NCBI RefSeq assembly: GCF_026341515.1
Contig: NZ_JAPEOK010000001.1
Span: 3,224,001-3,288,000, forward strand
DNA from: Streptomyces sp. NBC_00878
GTDB lineage: Bacteria > Actinomycetota > Actinomycetes > Streptomycetales > Streptomycetaceae
DNA length: 64,000 bases
Direction of reading: 5' to 3'
Shown: positions 53,228 through 62,219 of the stretch, in pieces
Position numbering within the stretch: position 1 is the stretch's first letter
Layout: every line of letters starts with the position of its first letter
The notes under the pieces: model-generated
What the model saw: the letters and a program-made list of their open reading frames with translations, nothing else
Database searches by the model: none
Told to the model about the DNA's origin: nothing
Position numbers and translations under genes: made by a program

Positions 53228-53704
53228 ATGGAGACTGAGACGGCCACTCGCTGGCTGACCGATGCGGAGCAGTGCGCCTGGCGTACCCACCTGGAGGTCA
53301 ACCGGCTGTTGACGTACCAGCTCGAAAGGGACCTCCAGCCGTTCGGTCTGACGATGAACGACTACGAGATCCTGGTGAACCTCTCCGAGTCGGAGGGCGA
53401 TCGGATGCGGATGAGCGACCTCGCGACCGCCACCCTCCAGTCCAAGAGCCGCCTCTCGCACCAGGTCACCCGCATGGAGAACGCGGACCTGGTCAGGCGC
53501 GAGCACTGCGAGTCCGACCGCCGCGGGCTGTACGCCGTGCTCACGGACCACGGCATGGAGACGATGAAGAAGGTCGCGCCCCATCATGTGGCGTCGGTGC
53601 GGCGGCACTTCATCGATCTCCTCTCACCGGAGGCCCTGGCCGAGCTCCACAAGTCCCTGACTCCGATCGCGGAGCACCTGCGAGGGCAGCGCGGGCGTTC
53701 GTGA
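53228..53704 (+). CDS. MarR-family regulator
   Basis: A 158-residue winged-helix regulator: LTMNDYEILVNLSESEGDRMRMSDLATATLQSKSRLSHQVTRMENADLVRREHCESDRRG (in parts) is the HTH and wing. It begins METETATRWLTDAEQCAWR. Leaderless translation is likely. It lies after the AIM24 genes on the same strand but has its own promoter. The target is unknown; it could be autoregulatory through the AT-rich promoter at 53190-53227. Confidence 0.9.
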   Translation: METETATRWLTDAEQCAWRTHLEVNRLLTYQLERDLQPFGLTMNDYEILVNLSESEGDRMRMSDLATATLQSKSRLSHQVTRMENADLVRREHCESDRRGLYAVLTDHGMETMKKVAPHHVASVRRHFIDLLSPEALAELHKSLTPIAEHLRGQRGRS

Positions 53705-53723
53705 CGTACCACCGGTCGGCGGG

Positions 53724-55169
53724 CTAGGCCAACGGCAGGCGGAGTTCGAACAGGGCTCCGCCTGTCGGCGTTTCCCGGACCGTGAGTGATCCGCCGTGCC
53801 GTACGGCGACGTCCCGGGCGATGGCCAGACCGAGACCGGCTCCGCCGTCGTCGCGGGTACGGGACTCGTCGAGCCGTACGAACCGCTCGAAGACCCGGTC
53901 GCGCTCGGCGGCGGGCACGCCCGCGCCGTCGTCGGCGACCCCGAGGACCGCCCACTCCCCCGCGCGCCGCACGGTCACGACGACCGAGGACCGCGTGTGC
54001 CGCTGCGCGTTGTCCAGCAGATTGCCCAGCACGCGCGCCAACTGCCCGCGCGATCCGGCCACTTGGACGGGCTCCGCGTCCACGGGCCCCGCGTCCACGG
54101 ACTCCGTGTCCACGCACACCGCGACGCGGTCCCCGACGCGCTGGCTCGCCTCCTCGCGGACGAGGGCCGACAGGTCCAGACGCGTGTCCGCGACCCGCTC
54201 CCCCGCGTCCAGCCGGGCGAGCAGCAACAGGTCGGCGGCCAGCCGCTGCAGCCGTACGGTGTCCTCGACGGCCCCGTCCACGTCGAGCAACTCCGGGTGC
54301 GCGACGCCCACTTCGAGCTGGGTACGCAGTGAGGCGATGGGGCTGCGCAGCTCGTGCGAGGCGTCGGCGACGAACCGCCGTTGCCGCTCCACGGACTCCT
54401 CCAGAGCGGCGAGCGTCTCGTTGGTCGTCCGGGCCAGCCGCGCGATCTCGTCGTGCGTGTCCGGTACGGGGACCCGCCGGGTGAGGTCCTCGGACGCGGT
54501 GATCGCGGCCATCTCGCCGCGGATGCCCTCGACGGGTCTCAGGGCCCGCCGGGTGACCAGCCAGGTCACCAGGGCCACGAGTGCGAGCAGCAGCGGGAAC
54601 CCGATGAGCATGACGGTCAGCGCCGTGCTCACGGCCTCCTGCTCGGCGGTCAGCGGCGCACCCGCGTGGACGGTGAAGGTGCCTTGTCCGTCGATCTCCA
54701 CCGGCACGGTCGCGAAGCGGTAGTCCGCCGTCTCCCCGTCGATGGTGGCGGAGCCGCTGCTGGAGGACGCGTCCCCGATCTCGCCGGCTTCGAGGGAGTC
54801 CTCGTCCTCGTCCGCCTTGTCGTCATCGTCGTCGCCGCTGGTGCCTGCCGGGGCCTGTGGCGTCACCCGGTCGACGCCCGAGCCACTGATGCGCTCCAGG
54901 TCCTCGGTGACCGCGACCAGCCTTCCGCCGCTGTCGACGACCTGGACCGGCTCCTCGTCGTCCAACGAGAGGTTGGTGTAGGTCCGCTCGGCCGCGAGCC
55001 GGGAGGCCACCTCCCGCGCCGTCCGCTCCGCCTGCGTGCCCGCCTGTCCGCTCAGGTTGGACCACAGGGACAGCAGGACGGCCGCGCCCGCGGCGGCCAG
55101 CGCGATGGCCACCACGGCGCTCGCGGCGAGCGTGGCCCTGGCCCGTACGGACCCGAGGACGCGCCTCAT
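53724..55169 (-). CDS. Sensor histidine kinase
   Basis: A 481-residue membrane kinase. Two transmembrane helices (about residues 13-35 and 185-205) enclose an extracytoplasmic domain of about 150 residues with a striking acidic insert (DDDDDKADEDEDS). HAMP, then the H-box VADASHELRSPIASLRTQLEV, N-box NLLDNAQRH, and G-boxes DDGAGVPAAE and GGAGLGLAI follow. A tandem DNA repeat encodes TESVDAGPVDAEPV between DHp and ATPase domains. Coupled to the response regulator by an ATGA overlap. The acidic sensor loop could bind cations or cationic peptides (inference). Confidence 0.93.
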   Translation of the reverse strand: MRRVLGSVRARATLAASAVVAIALAAAGAAVLLSLWSNLSGQAGTQAERTAREVASRLAAERTYTNLSLDDEEPVQVVDSGGRLVAVTEDLERISGSGVDRVTPQAPAGTSGDDDDDKADEDEDSLEAGEIGDASSSSGSATIDGETADYRFATVPVEIDGQGTFTVHAGAPLTAEQEAVSTALTVMLIGFPLLLALVALVTWLVTRRALRPVEGIRGEMAAITASEDLTRRVPVPDTHDEIARLARTTNETLAALEESVERQRRFVADASHELRSPIASLRTQLEVGVAHPELLDVDGAVEDTVRLQRLAADLLLLARLDAGERVADTRLDLSALVREEASQRVGDRVAVCVDTESVDAGPVDAEPVQVAGSRGQLARVLGNLLDNAQRHTRSSVVVTVRRAGEWAVLGVADDGAGVPAAERDRVFERFVRLDESRTRDDGGAGLGLAIARDVAVRHGGSLTVRETPTGGALFELRLPLA

Positions 55170-55831
55170 CCCGCCTCCATGCGATAACCGGCGCCGCGTA
55201 CGGTCCTGATCAGCGCGGCCCCGAGCTTGCGGCGCAGCGTGCTGACGTAGACCTCGACGATGTTCGGGTCCCCGTCGTAGGCGAAGTCCCAGACGTGCTC
55301 CAGGATCTCGGACTTGGACACCACCTCGCCCGCGCGCCCGACGAGCTGTTCGAGGACCGAGAACTCCTTGGTGGTGAGGGCGATCTCGTCCTCACCGAGG
55401 TGGACGCGCCGGGCGGCGGTGTCGACCTTGAGACTGCCGAGCACATGCACGGGCGAGGCCCCGCCCGAGGGACCGCGCCGCCGCAGCAACGCCTTCACCC
55501 GCGCCACCAGGACGACGTACGAGAACGGCTTGGTGAGGTAGTCGTCCGCCCCGGTGTCCAGGCCCTCCGCCTCGTCGTACTCGCCGTCCTTGGCGGTGAG
55601 CATCAGGATCGGCATGTCGTGCCCGGCGGACCGCAGGGCACCGCACACCCGGTAGCCGTTCATCCCGGGCAGCATGATGTCGAGGATGACAAGGTCGTAC
55701 GAGCCCTCGCCGGCCATGTGCAGCCCTTCCAGGCCGTCGTGGACCACGTCCACGGCGTAGCCCTCGGCCGTCAGGCCCTTGGCGAGCGACAGGGCGAGCC
55801 GCTTTTCGTCCTCCACGATCAACAAGCGCAT
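55166..55831 (-). CDS. OmpR/PhoB-family response regulator
   Basis: A 221-residue regulator. The receiver domain starts MRLLIVEDEKRLALSLAKGL, with phospho-acceptor Asp in LVILDIMLPGMNG and Lys in YLTKPFSY. The C-terminal winged helix ends VYVSTLRRKLGAALIRTVRGAGYRME. It is the first gene of the pair. The phased CTTCAG repeats between it and the divergent PepSY gene are its probable binding sites. Confidence 0.95.
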   Translation of the reverse strand: MRLLIVEDEKRLALSLAKGLTAEGYAVDVVHDGLEGLHMAGEGSYDLVILDIMLPGMNGYRVCGALRSAGHDMPILMLTAKDGEYDEAEGLDTGADDYLTKPFSYVVLVARVKALLRRRGPSGGASPVHVLGSLKVDTAARRVHLGEDEIALTTKEFSVLEQLVGRAGEVVSKSEILEHVWDFAYDGDPNIVEVYVSTLRRKLGAALIRTVRGAGYRMEAG

Positions 55832-55853
55832 GCGTAAAGAGTCGCAAACGGAA

Positions 55854-55891
55854 CCTGAAGACGGCTTCAGGGTTCTTCAGCCTGCCTTCAG
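55854..55891. promoter_or_regulatory. Phased CTTCAG repeats, probable response-regulator box
   Basis: CTTCAG occurs at 55865, 55875 and 55886 (10- and 11-base spacing, one helical turn each), and an inverted copy CTGAAG ends at 55860 to form CCTGAAG-ACGG-CTTCAGG. OmpR/PhoB regulators bind direct repeats spaced by one turn. The cluster lies between the divergent regulator and PepSY genes. Confidence 0.65.
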
Positions 55892-55976
55892 CGTCGCTCA
55901 GCCAGATTGGTCCACGTCGAAACGCACTGAAGACGACCGACATCTGGTTGAAGCGGATGATCCCGGAGGAACTCTC

Positions 55977-56687
55977 ATGAAGCGCAACATTGTCATCGCC
56001 ACCGTCGCGGCCGCGGCCCTCGTCGGCGGCGGTACGGCAACGGCCCTCGCGGTTACGGGCGACGAGGACACACCGGTGAAGAAGTCCAGCGTGCGGGTGT
56101 CGGACGACGACCGCGACAACCGTGACGACCGCGACGACTCGGTCGAGGTGGCCGACGACAACGACAACGATGCGGACTCCGAGGACGCCTCCGAGGCGAA
56201 GGCCGCGAAGGTCACCGCGGCCGACGCGATCACGGCCGCGCTGAAGAGCGTCCCGGGTACGGCGGTCTCGGCGGACCTCGACGACGAGGGCACCAGCCTG
56301 GTCTGGGACGTGGACGTGCTGTCCTCGGGCGGCGCCTGGCACAGCGTGAAGGTCGACCCGGGCACGGGCAAGGTCCTCGGCTCGCACACCGAGCGGGACG
56401 ACGCCGACGACACCGCGCAGGCCCGGGCCGCCCTGAAGGGCACGTCCGTCTCCGCCGCGGAAGCCGCGAAGGCCGCCGCCGCGAACGGCAAGGTCACCTC
56501 CGTCGACCTCGACGAGGACGGCCGGACCCACGCCTGGGACGTGGACACGACCGCCTCGAACGGCACCGAGAAGGGGTGGAACGTCGACCTGAACTCGGCC
56601 AAGGTCACGGCGGACAGGGCGTCGGACGACAACTTGGACGACGACGCCCGTGACAACGACTCGGACGACGACGGTTCGGACGACTGA
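55977..56687 (+). CDS. Secreted PepSY-domain protein with acidic regions
   Basis: A 236-residue exported protein. After the signal peptide (MKRNIVIATVAAAALVGGGTATALA) comes an acidic stretch (DDDRDNRDDRDDSVEVADDNDNDADSED, in parts). Two PepSY-like repeats follow (ITAALKSVPGTAVSADLDDEGTSLVWDVDV and the matching EAAKAAAANGKVTSVDLDEDGRTHAWDVDT, in parts), with an Asp-rich C-terminus. PepSY proteins often inhibit proteases or act with surface two-component systems. ATG at 55977 has GGAGGA six bases upstream. Divergent from the kinase/regulator pair, whose sensor is also acidic; it is probably the main target. Confidence 0.9.
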   Translation: MKRNIVIATVAAAALVGGGTATALAVTGDEDTPVKKSSVRVSDDDRDNRDDRDDSVEVADDNDNDADSEDASEAKAAKVTAADAITAALKSVPGTAVSADLDDEGTSLVWDVDVLSSGGAWHSVKVDPGTGKVLGSHTERDDADDTAQARAALKGTSVSAAEAAKAAAANGKVTSVDLDEDGRTHAWDVDTTASNGTEKGWNVDLNSAKVTADRASDDNLDDDARDNDSDDDGSDD

Positions 56688-56739
56688 CGACTCGGACGAC
56701 CGGCGGTCAGCGACCAACGGTCAGCGGACCGGCTGTTCG

Positions 56740-56777
56740 GCGGCCTCCCCGGTGCGTACTGCCTCCGGGGAGGCCGC
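56740..56777. terminator. Hairpin between convergent PepSY and STAND genes
   Basis: GCGGCCTCCCCGG (56740-56752) pairs perfectly with 56765-56777 around 12 bases. Suits termination from both sides. Confidence 0.85.
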
Positions 56778-56810
56778 GGGGTGACCGGTCCGCCATCCAC
56801 GCGTCCGGGG

Positions 56811-59800
56811 TCAGCCGTCCCCGAAGCACGGCGTCCGGTGGTCGAGGCCGGGAAACCTCCGCTCCCACTGGGACCTGCTGAGCGGCGCGGTGATCGTGGC
56901 GCAGACCCGTCGGGTCACGGCCTCGGTGTCGGTGGTCCACAGCCGCGCGGTGTACCGGTCCGCCGTGAGCACGGTCCTGCCGTCCCCGCTCACCGTGGCG
57001 TCGTCGAACGTCTCGCCGGGGCTCTCCAGCCGCTCCCGTACGACGGGTTCGGGGCGACCCACGTCCCACAGCAGGGCCACGCCGTCCACGCCCGCCGTCA
57101 TCAGGCCGCGCCCTCGTGACGCGAACGCCAGGGCGGCGATGTGCCCGGTGTGGCCCAGCAGTCGCTGTCGGCGCACGACCCGGGGCCCGCCGGGGTTCTT
57201 CGCGTTGATGCGCCTCAGCAGGACGACGCCGTCCTTGCCGCCGGAGGCGAGGAGGCCGCCACCGGCCGCGAACGCCACGTCGGTGACGATGCCTGTGTGG
57301 CCCGTCAGCTCCCGCACCGGAGCCTGTTCGCCGTGGCCGCGCGCGTCCCACAGGCGGACGAGGCCGTCGGCCTCGGCCGTGGCGACCAGCGCGCCACCGA
57401 GCCCGTGGGCGACGGCCTGCACGCCCTTCGCGCCGTTGAGCCGGGCCCGTACGGTGAGTCGGCCGCGCCGGGAGACGTCCCACAGCACCGCCCCTGTCTC
57501 ACGGGCCCCGCTGGCCAGGCCGTTTCCGTCGGGGGAGAACGCGACGTCGTTCACCTGGCTCTGGTGGCGTCGACGGTGGTCGAGGCGGTCCGGGTGCGCC
57601 GGCCGGGTGACGTTCCACAGGGACACCGTTCCGTCCCAGCTGCCGGTGGCGAGCCGGGTGCCGCTCGGGTCGAAGGCCACGGCCGAGACCCCGGCCGGGT
57701 GCGGCAACGTCCCCAGACGCCGGGGACGCGCCGGGTCGCGTACGTCCCACAGCGCGGCCGTGCCGTCCAGCGACGCGGTGGCCGCCCTGGCGTGCCGGTC
57801 GTCCAGGGCTACGGCGTACACCTGCCCGGCGTGCCCGAGGAGCAGCGGCAGGGACAGCCACACGGAGGCGACGCCGCCGCTCGCCCCGCCGACGAACAGG
57901 CTCCGGCCCTCGGGTGTCCAGGCCAGGGACTGCAGCGGAGTCGGATGCGGGAGGGTCGCCAGCACCAACCCGCCTGCCGCCTCCCGCAGTTGGACCCCGC
58001 CGCTGTCCCCCGCGATGGCGAGCAATGAGCCGTCGGGGCTGAAGGCCATGCCCGCCGCGTAGCCGACGGCGCGCTCCGCCCTGACCGGTTTCGCGCAGCG
58101 GCCGTCCGGATCGAGGGCGCACAGCCACACCTCACGGTTACTGAGGCCGATGGCGAGTCGCCGGCCGTCCGGGCTGAGCGCCGCCTCGCTGACGCCCACG
58201 CCGCGGAACGGCACGGTGGCGGTCTCCCGGTACGCCAGGCGGCCCTCGGCCCGCGCCCACACCGTGGTGCGCCCGTCGGCGGCGCCCGCGGCCAGGCGGG
58301 AGCCGTCGCGGCTGAACGACACGGAGTACAGGGCGTGCGAGGCGGCGTCGCCGTGGCCGTCCTCGCCCACCGTGCCGACGACGACCGGACCGCCTGGGGC
58401 CGCCGGGTCGGTGAGGTCCCACAGCCGCAGTCCGCCGTCGGCACAGGCGAGGGCGAGCGTGCGCCCGTCGGGCGAGACCCGGGCGTCGCGGCCCCGGCCG
58501 TCCGCCCACAGCACGGCTTCCGCGCGGGCCGTGCGCCCGTCGTCGGACACCCGCCACAGCCGGGTCTCGATCGTGTCCGCCACGACGAGACCGCGCCCGT
58601 CCCCGGCGAAGGCGAGCCCCCACACCGCATGCCCCGCACCGAGCCGCACCGTGCCGAGCGGGCGTGGCACCGGGCCCGTACGGTCCCAGAGCCGTACGAC
58701 GCCTTCGCGCGTGCCGATGGCCACCAGCCCGTCGCGCCCGAACGCGAACGCGGACACGGCGTTGCCGTTGCCCGGCAGTTGCGTGGGGTGCGGCAGGCCC
58801 GAGTCGGCGAGGAGCGTGCCGCGCGCCCGGAGGAGGCGGGGCGCCTCCTCGTGGGCGGCGACGGAGAGCAGGGCGGCGAGGGCCGGGTCGGCGGTACGGA
58901 GCGCCGCGACCCGCTCCGCCATGGCGATGGCGTTCGCCGTCCGCGCCTGGCGCCGGGAGTCCTGCCACTGCACGGCGATGATTCCCGTGGCGACGAGTAC
59001 CAGGCCCATCAGCCCGGCGAGCGCCGCCAGCGCGCGCCGCAGCCGCCGCAGCCCGCGCTGCGCCTCCCGGCGACCGGCCGCGAGGAACTCCCGCTCCACG
59101 GCCCCGGCCCGCCCCGGATGGTCGGCCGACCACTGCTCGGCCACCGCCAACGCGGCCCCTTGGAGCAGTAGTTCGGGGTTGCGGCCGTCGTCCGCCCAGG
59201 CACGCGCGGCCTCGGTCAGCCGCTGATGCGTACGCAGTCCCGCCCGGTCCGCGTCGATCCAGCCGGCGAGCCGTGGCCAGGCGCGCAGCAGGGCCTCGTG
59301 GGTGATCTCGACCCGTTCGTCGTCCACGGTGAACAACCGGGCGCGGGTGAACGCCTCCAGCGCCTCGTCCGACCCGGGCACGAGCCGGTCCCGCGCCACG
59401 CGGCGCCTGCTGTCCGCACCCTCCTCGCCCACCCTGACCAGCTGGAGCGTCAACTGCCGTGCCACATCGCGCTGCTCGACGGTGAGGTCGAGGTAGGTGC
59501 GCTCGGCGGTGGCGGCCACGGCGCCCTGGATGCCGCCGGTCGCGCGGTATCCGGCCACCGTGAGGCGCTTGCCCGTGCGCCGTCGCCAGGTGGAGAGCAG
59601 GGCGTACGACAGCAACGGCAGGGTTCCCGGCTCGTAACCCTGGCCTCCCGGGTCGAGGTCGTGCAGCAGTACGTCGAGGAGGCCCGGCTCGATGTCCACC
59701 CCGGCGAGGGCCGCGGGCCCCGTCACGCACTCGGCGAGTTCCTCGCGGCTCATCGCGCCGAGCGCCATCGTGTCGCGCTGGACGACGCCGACGAGCGCGG

Positions 59801-60569
59801 GATGGGTGAGGCAGCGGTCGAAGTAGTCGGCGCGGACGGCGAGCACGGCGAGCGGCAGGGCGCACACGGCGTCGATGTACGCGGCGCGCTCCGCCTCGTC
59901 CTCGCAGAGCGTGAACGCCTCCTCGAACTGGTCGACGACCAGCAGCAGCCTCCCTGCCCCGGTGGCCCCCAGGGGCTCACCCGCCCTGATCCGCCGGGCG
60001 AGTTCGGCCTCGTCGGTCGCGAGCGGTTCCTGGAGGGCGCGGGCCAGGGCGTCGACCGGTCGGCCGGTGGGGGTGACGACGATGCTGCGCCATGGTCCCT
60101 CCGCGCGTGCGGGCAGCGCCCCCGCCGCGACGGCCGGCAGCAGCCCGGCCCGCAGCAGCGAGGACTTGCCGGAGCCGGAGGCGCCGAAGACGACGACTGG
60201 CCCCGAGGTACGGGCCGCCCGTGCGACCCGGTCGACCAGCGCGGTGGTGGCCCGGGCCCGGCCGAAGAACCAGCGCGCGTCGTCCGATCGGTAGTGGTCG
60301 AGTCCTCGGTACGGGCACGGGGTGGCCCGCTGTCCCGGCTGCGTGCCCGGCACCTCGCACAGGCTCCGCAGGGCACCGCCCGCGTTCAGGGCCGTGTCGA
60401 GCACGTCGGCGAGGTCGCGGTGCGGGCGCTTGCGGCCGTTCTCCACGTTCGAGAGGTGGCTCTTGCTGTACGCCGTCAGCTTGGCGAGCCGGGACAGTGA
60501 CACTCCGTTCGCGTCCCGGATCCGGCGCATCGCCGCCCCGAAGTCTTCCGGGCCCGTCTCCTCGTGCAT
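56811..60569 (-). CDS. XRE-HTH / STAND NTPase / WD40-repeat signalling protein
   Basis: A 1252-residue protein. Domains in order: an XRE HTH (about 10-60, AMRRIRDANGVSLSRLAKLTAYSKSHLSNVENGRKRP in parts); an nSTAND1-type NTPase beginning PCPYRGLDHYRSDDARWFFGR, with Walker A GASGSGKSS (K135) and Walker B LLLVVDQFEEAF (D213); a helical region; one transmembrane helix (about 514-534, AALAGLMGLVLVATGIIAVQW); and about 12-14 WD40 blades (590-1240). STAND proteins act as signal-triggered switches that oligomerise; WD40 domains usually sense the partner. ATG at 60569 follows GGGGGAACGCG. The terminal domain ends in ERRFPGLDHRTPCFGDG. Substrates and outputs are unknown. Confidence 0.9.
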   Translation of the reverse strand: MHEETGPEDFGAAMRRIRDANGVSLSRLAKLTAYSKSHLSNVENGRKRPHRDLADVLDTALNAGGALRSLCEVPGTQPGQRATPCPYRGLDHYRSDDARWFFGRARATTALVDRVARAARTSGPVVVFGASGSGKSSLLRAGLLPAVAAGALPARAEGPWRSIVVTPTGRPVDALARALQEPLATDEAELARRIRAGEPLGATGAGRLLLVVDQFEEAFTLCEDEAERAAYIDAVCALPLAVLAVRADYFDRCLTHPALVGVVQRDTMALGAMSREELAECVTGPAALAGVDIEPGLLDVLLHDLDPGGQGYEPGTLPLLSYALLSTWRRRTGKRLTVAGYRATGGIQGAVAATAERTYLDLTVEQRDVARQLTLQLVRVGEEGADSRRRVARDRLVPGSDEALEAFTRARLFTVDDERVEITHEALLRAWPRLAGWIDADRAGLRTHQRLTEAARAWADDGRNPELLLQGAALAVAEQWSADHPGRAGAVEREFLAAGRREAQRGLRRLRRALAALAGLMGLVLVATGIIAVQWQDSRRQARTANAIAMAERVAALRTADPALAALLSVAAHEEAPRLLRARGTLLADSGLPHPTQLPGNGNAVSAFAFGRDGLVAIGTREGVVRLWDRTGPVPRPLGTVRLGAGHAVWGLAFAGDGRGLVVADTIETRLWRVSDDGRTARAEAVLWADGRGRDARVSPDGRTLALACADGGLRLWDLTDPAAPGGPVVVGTVGEDGHGDAASHALYSVSFSRDGSRLAAGAADGRTTVWARAEGRLAYRETATVPFRGVGVSEAALSPDGRRLAIGLSNREVWLCALDPDGRCAKPVRAERAVGYAAGMAFSPDGSLLAIAGDSGGVQLREAAGGLVLATLPHPTPLQSLAWTPEGRSLFVGGASGGVASVWLSLPLLLGHAGQVYAVALDDRHARAATASLDGTAALWDVRDPARPRRLGTLPHPAGVSAVAFDPSGTRLATGSWDGTVSLWNVTRPAHPDRLDHRRRHQSQVNDVAFSPDGNGLASGARETGAVLWDVSRRGRLTVRARLNGAKGVQAVAHGLGGALVATAEADGLVRLWDARGHGEQAPVRELTGHTGIVTDVAFAAGGGLLASGGKDGVVLLRRINAKNPGGPRVVRRQRLLGHTGHIAALAFASRGRGLMTAGVDGVALLWDVGRPEPVVRERLESPGETFDDATVSGDGRTVLTADRYTARLWTTDTEAVTRRVCATITAPLSRSQWERRFPGLDHRTPCFGDG

Positions 60570-60746
60570 CGCGTTCCCCCAGTTCATCGGCCGTATTCCA
60601 GGACCTCTGCGAGGGGGATACGCGCCGTGTCTAGCGTGCCGCTCCGGGGGTGGGCAGTGTGCTGTCAGCGGGCCGGGATCAGCACTTTGAGTGACGGAAT
60701 CCCATGGCCGGCGATTCCCTTCCTCGACCTGAACGGAGGCATTTCC

Positions 60747-61163
60747 ATGCCTGGAAAGACGAAGCTCGCGGTGATGGCGGCGACCGCTGTGGCGGCCGTC
60801 GTGACGACGGTGGTTCCGGCCCAGTCGGCACCGTCCGTGGACGTGGGCGCGGCGCATTCCACGACGTGCTCGGTCGGCGGGTGGCCCAAGAGCGGGGCCC
60901 GCGCGGACATCTCGTGGACCAGCCGCACCGCCACGGTCAAGCTCACCGTGTGGGACAAGGACACGTGGCTGCGCCCGACCAAGGCGTTCATCGAGGGTTT
61001 CGCGGGACGCACCTACGTCGGTGACCGCGACCTCACCGCCGATGAGGGTCAGCAGACCGCTTCCTTCACCCTCAGCACCAGCAAGCCCGGCGGCATCACG
61101 CTGATCAAGCTGTGGTCCAAGTCGGGAGCCAACAACAGCGTCGTGCGCCACTGCGCGCGCTGA
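60747..61163 (+). CDS. Small secreted protein divergent from the STAND gene
   Basis: A 138-residue exported protein. The signal peptide (MPGKTKLAVMAATAVAAVVTTVVPAQSA) is followed by a compact domain of about 110 residues with two Cys (STTCSVGGWPKSG and VRHCAR at the very end) that could form a disulfide. It looks beta-rich (ADISWTSRTATVKLTVWDKD, GITLIKLWSKSG). ATG at 60747 has GGAGG eight bases upstream. No family recognised. Its divergent promoter is shared with the STAND-WD40 gene, which may control or recognise it. Confidence 0.8.
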   Translation: MPGKTKLAVMAATAVAAVVTTVVPAQSAPSVDVGAAHSTTCSVGGWPKSGARADISWTSRTATVKLTVWDKDTWLRPTKAFIEGFAGRTYVGDRDLTADEGQQTASFTLSTSKPGGITLIKLWSKSGANNSVVRHCAR

Positions 61164-61171
61164 CGCGACCC

Positions 61172-61201
61172 GGCGGGGCTCACGCCTGCGTGAGCCCCGC
61201 C
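61172..61201. terminator. Terminator overlapping the meaB stop codon
   Basis: GGCGGGGCTCACGC (61172-61185) pairs perfectly with 61188-61201. The meaB stop lies within the stem, so convergent genes share a very compact terminator. Confidence 0.85.
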
Positions 61202-62136
61202 ACCAACTCGTCCGCCGCCCGGTACGGGTCCAGCTCCCCCGCCACGATCCGCTCCGCCAGTGTGCTCAGCCGGCGGTCGCCGTGGAGGTCGCCGATCCGC
61301 TCCCGGAGGGCGGTCACGGCGATGGCCTCCACCTCATGGGCGGCGCGGGCGAGACGCCGCTCCGCGAGCACCCCCCGCTCCTCCATCCATGCCCGGTGCT
61401 TCTCCAGCGCCTCGACGACCTCGTCGATGCCCTCGGCCCGCGCCGCGACCGTCTTCACGATGGGCGGGCGCCAGTCGCCGGGACCGCGGGATTCGCCGAG
61501 GCCCAGCATGTGGTTGAGCTCGCGGGCGGTGGCATCCGCCCCGTCGCGGTCGGCCTTGTTGACCACGTACACGTCGCCGATCTCCAGGATTCCCGCCTTG
61601 GCGGCCTGGATGCCGTCGCCCATGCCGGGGGCCAGCAGCACCACACTCGTGTCCGCCTGCGAGGCGATCTCGACCTCGGACTGGCCGACGCCGACCGTCT
61701 CGACGAGGATCACGTCGCAGCCCGCCGCGTCCAGGACGCGGATGGCCTGCGGGGCGGCCCAGGCGAGCCCGCCGAGGTGCCCGCGCGTCGCCATGGACCG
61801 GATGTAGACGCCGGCATCCGTCGCGTGCTCCGCCATCCGCACCCGGTCGCCCAGCAGCGCACCGCCCGAGAAGGGCGACGACGGGTCCACGGCCAGCACA
61901 CCGACCCGCTTGCCCTGCCGCCGATAGGCGGTCACGAGCGCCGATGTGGATGTCGACTTGCCGACACCGGGCGACCCCGTGAGGCCCACGACGTACGCGT
62001 TGCCCGCCAGCGGCGCCAACGCGGCCATGACCTCGCGGAGCTGTGGGGACGCCCCCTCCACCAGGGAGATCAGCCGGGCCACGGCCCGCGGCCGGCCCTC
62101 CCTGGCCTGGGCCACCAGCGAGGCGACGTCCTGCAT
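61180..62136 (-). CDS. meaB: Methylmalonyl/isobutyryl-CoA mutase GTPase chaperone MeaB
   Basis: A 318-residue G3E-family GTPase. It loads and protects adenosylcobalamin on acyl-CoA mutases. Motifs: Walker A GSPGVGKST, Walker B VETVGVGQSEVE (including the E of switch regions), AVDPSSPFSGGALLGDRVRM, NKADRDGA as the base-recognition NKxD, and the C-terminal dimerisation arm. ATG at 62136 has GGAGC five bases upstream. Placed near a thiolase and methylmalonyl-CoA epimerase; icmA lies about 20 kb away in this window and is another possible client. Confidence 0.95.
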   Translation of the reverse strand: MQDVASLVAQAREGRPRAVARLISLVEGASPQLREVMAALAPLAGNAYVVGLTGSPGVGKSTSTSALVTAYRRQGKRVGVLAVDPSSPFSGGALLGDRVRMAEHATDAGVYIRSMATRGHLGGLAWAAPQAIRVLDAAGCDVILVETVGVGQSEVEIASQADTSVVLLAPGMGDGIQAAKAGILEIGDVYVVNKADRDGADATARELNHMLGLGESRGPGDWRPPIVKTVAARAEGIDEVVEALEKHRAWMEERGVLAERRLARAAHEVEAIAVTALRERIGDLHGDRRLSTLAERIVAGELDPYRAADELVAGLTQA

Positions 62137-62179
62137 CACAGCTCCGATCACTAGGCCACTTGGGGTCGGCACGGCATCG

Positions 62180-62215
62180 CGTACGAGATCACGTACGGGA
62201 TCACGTACGAAATCG
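62180..62215. repeat. Three 12-base direct repeats CGTACGRGATCA
   Basis: CGTACGAGATCA, CGTACGGGATCA and CGTACGAAATCG stand head to tail between the thiolase stop and the meaB start. Confidence 0.8.
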
Positions 62216-62219
62216 TGCG

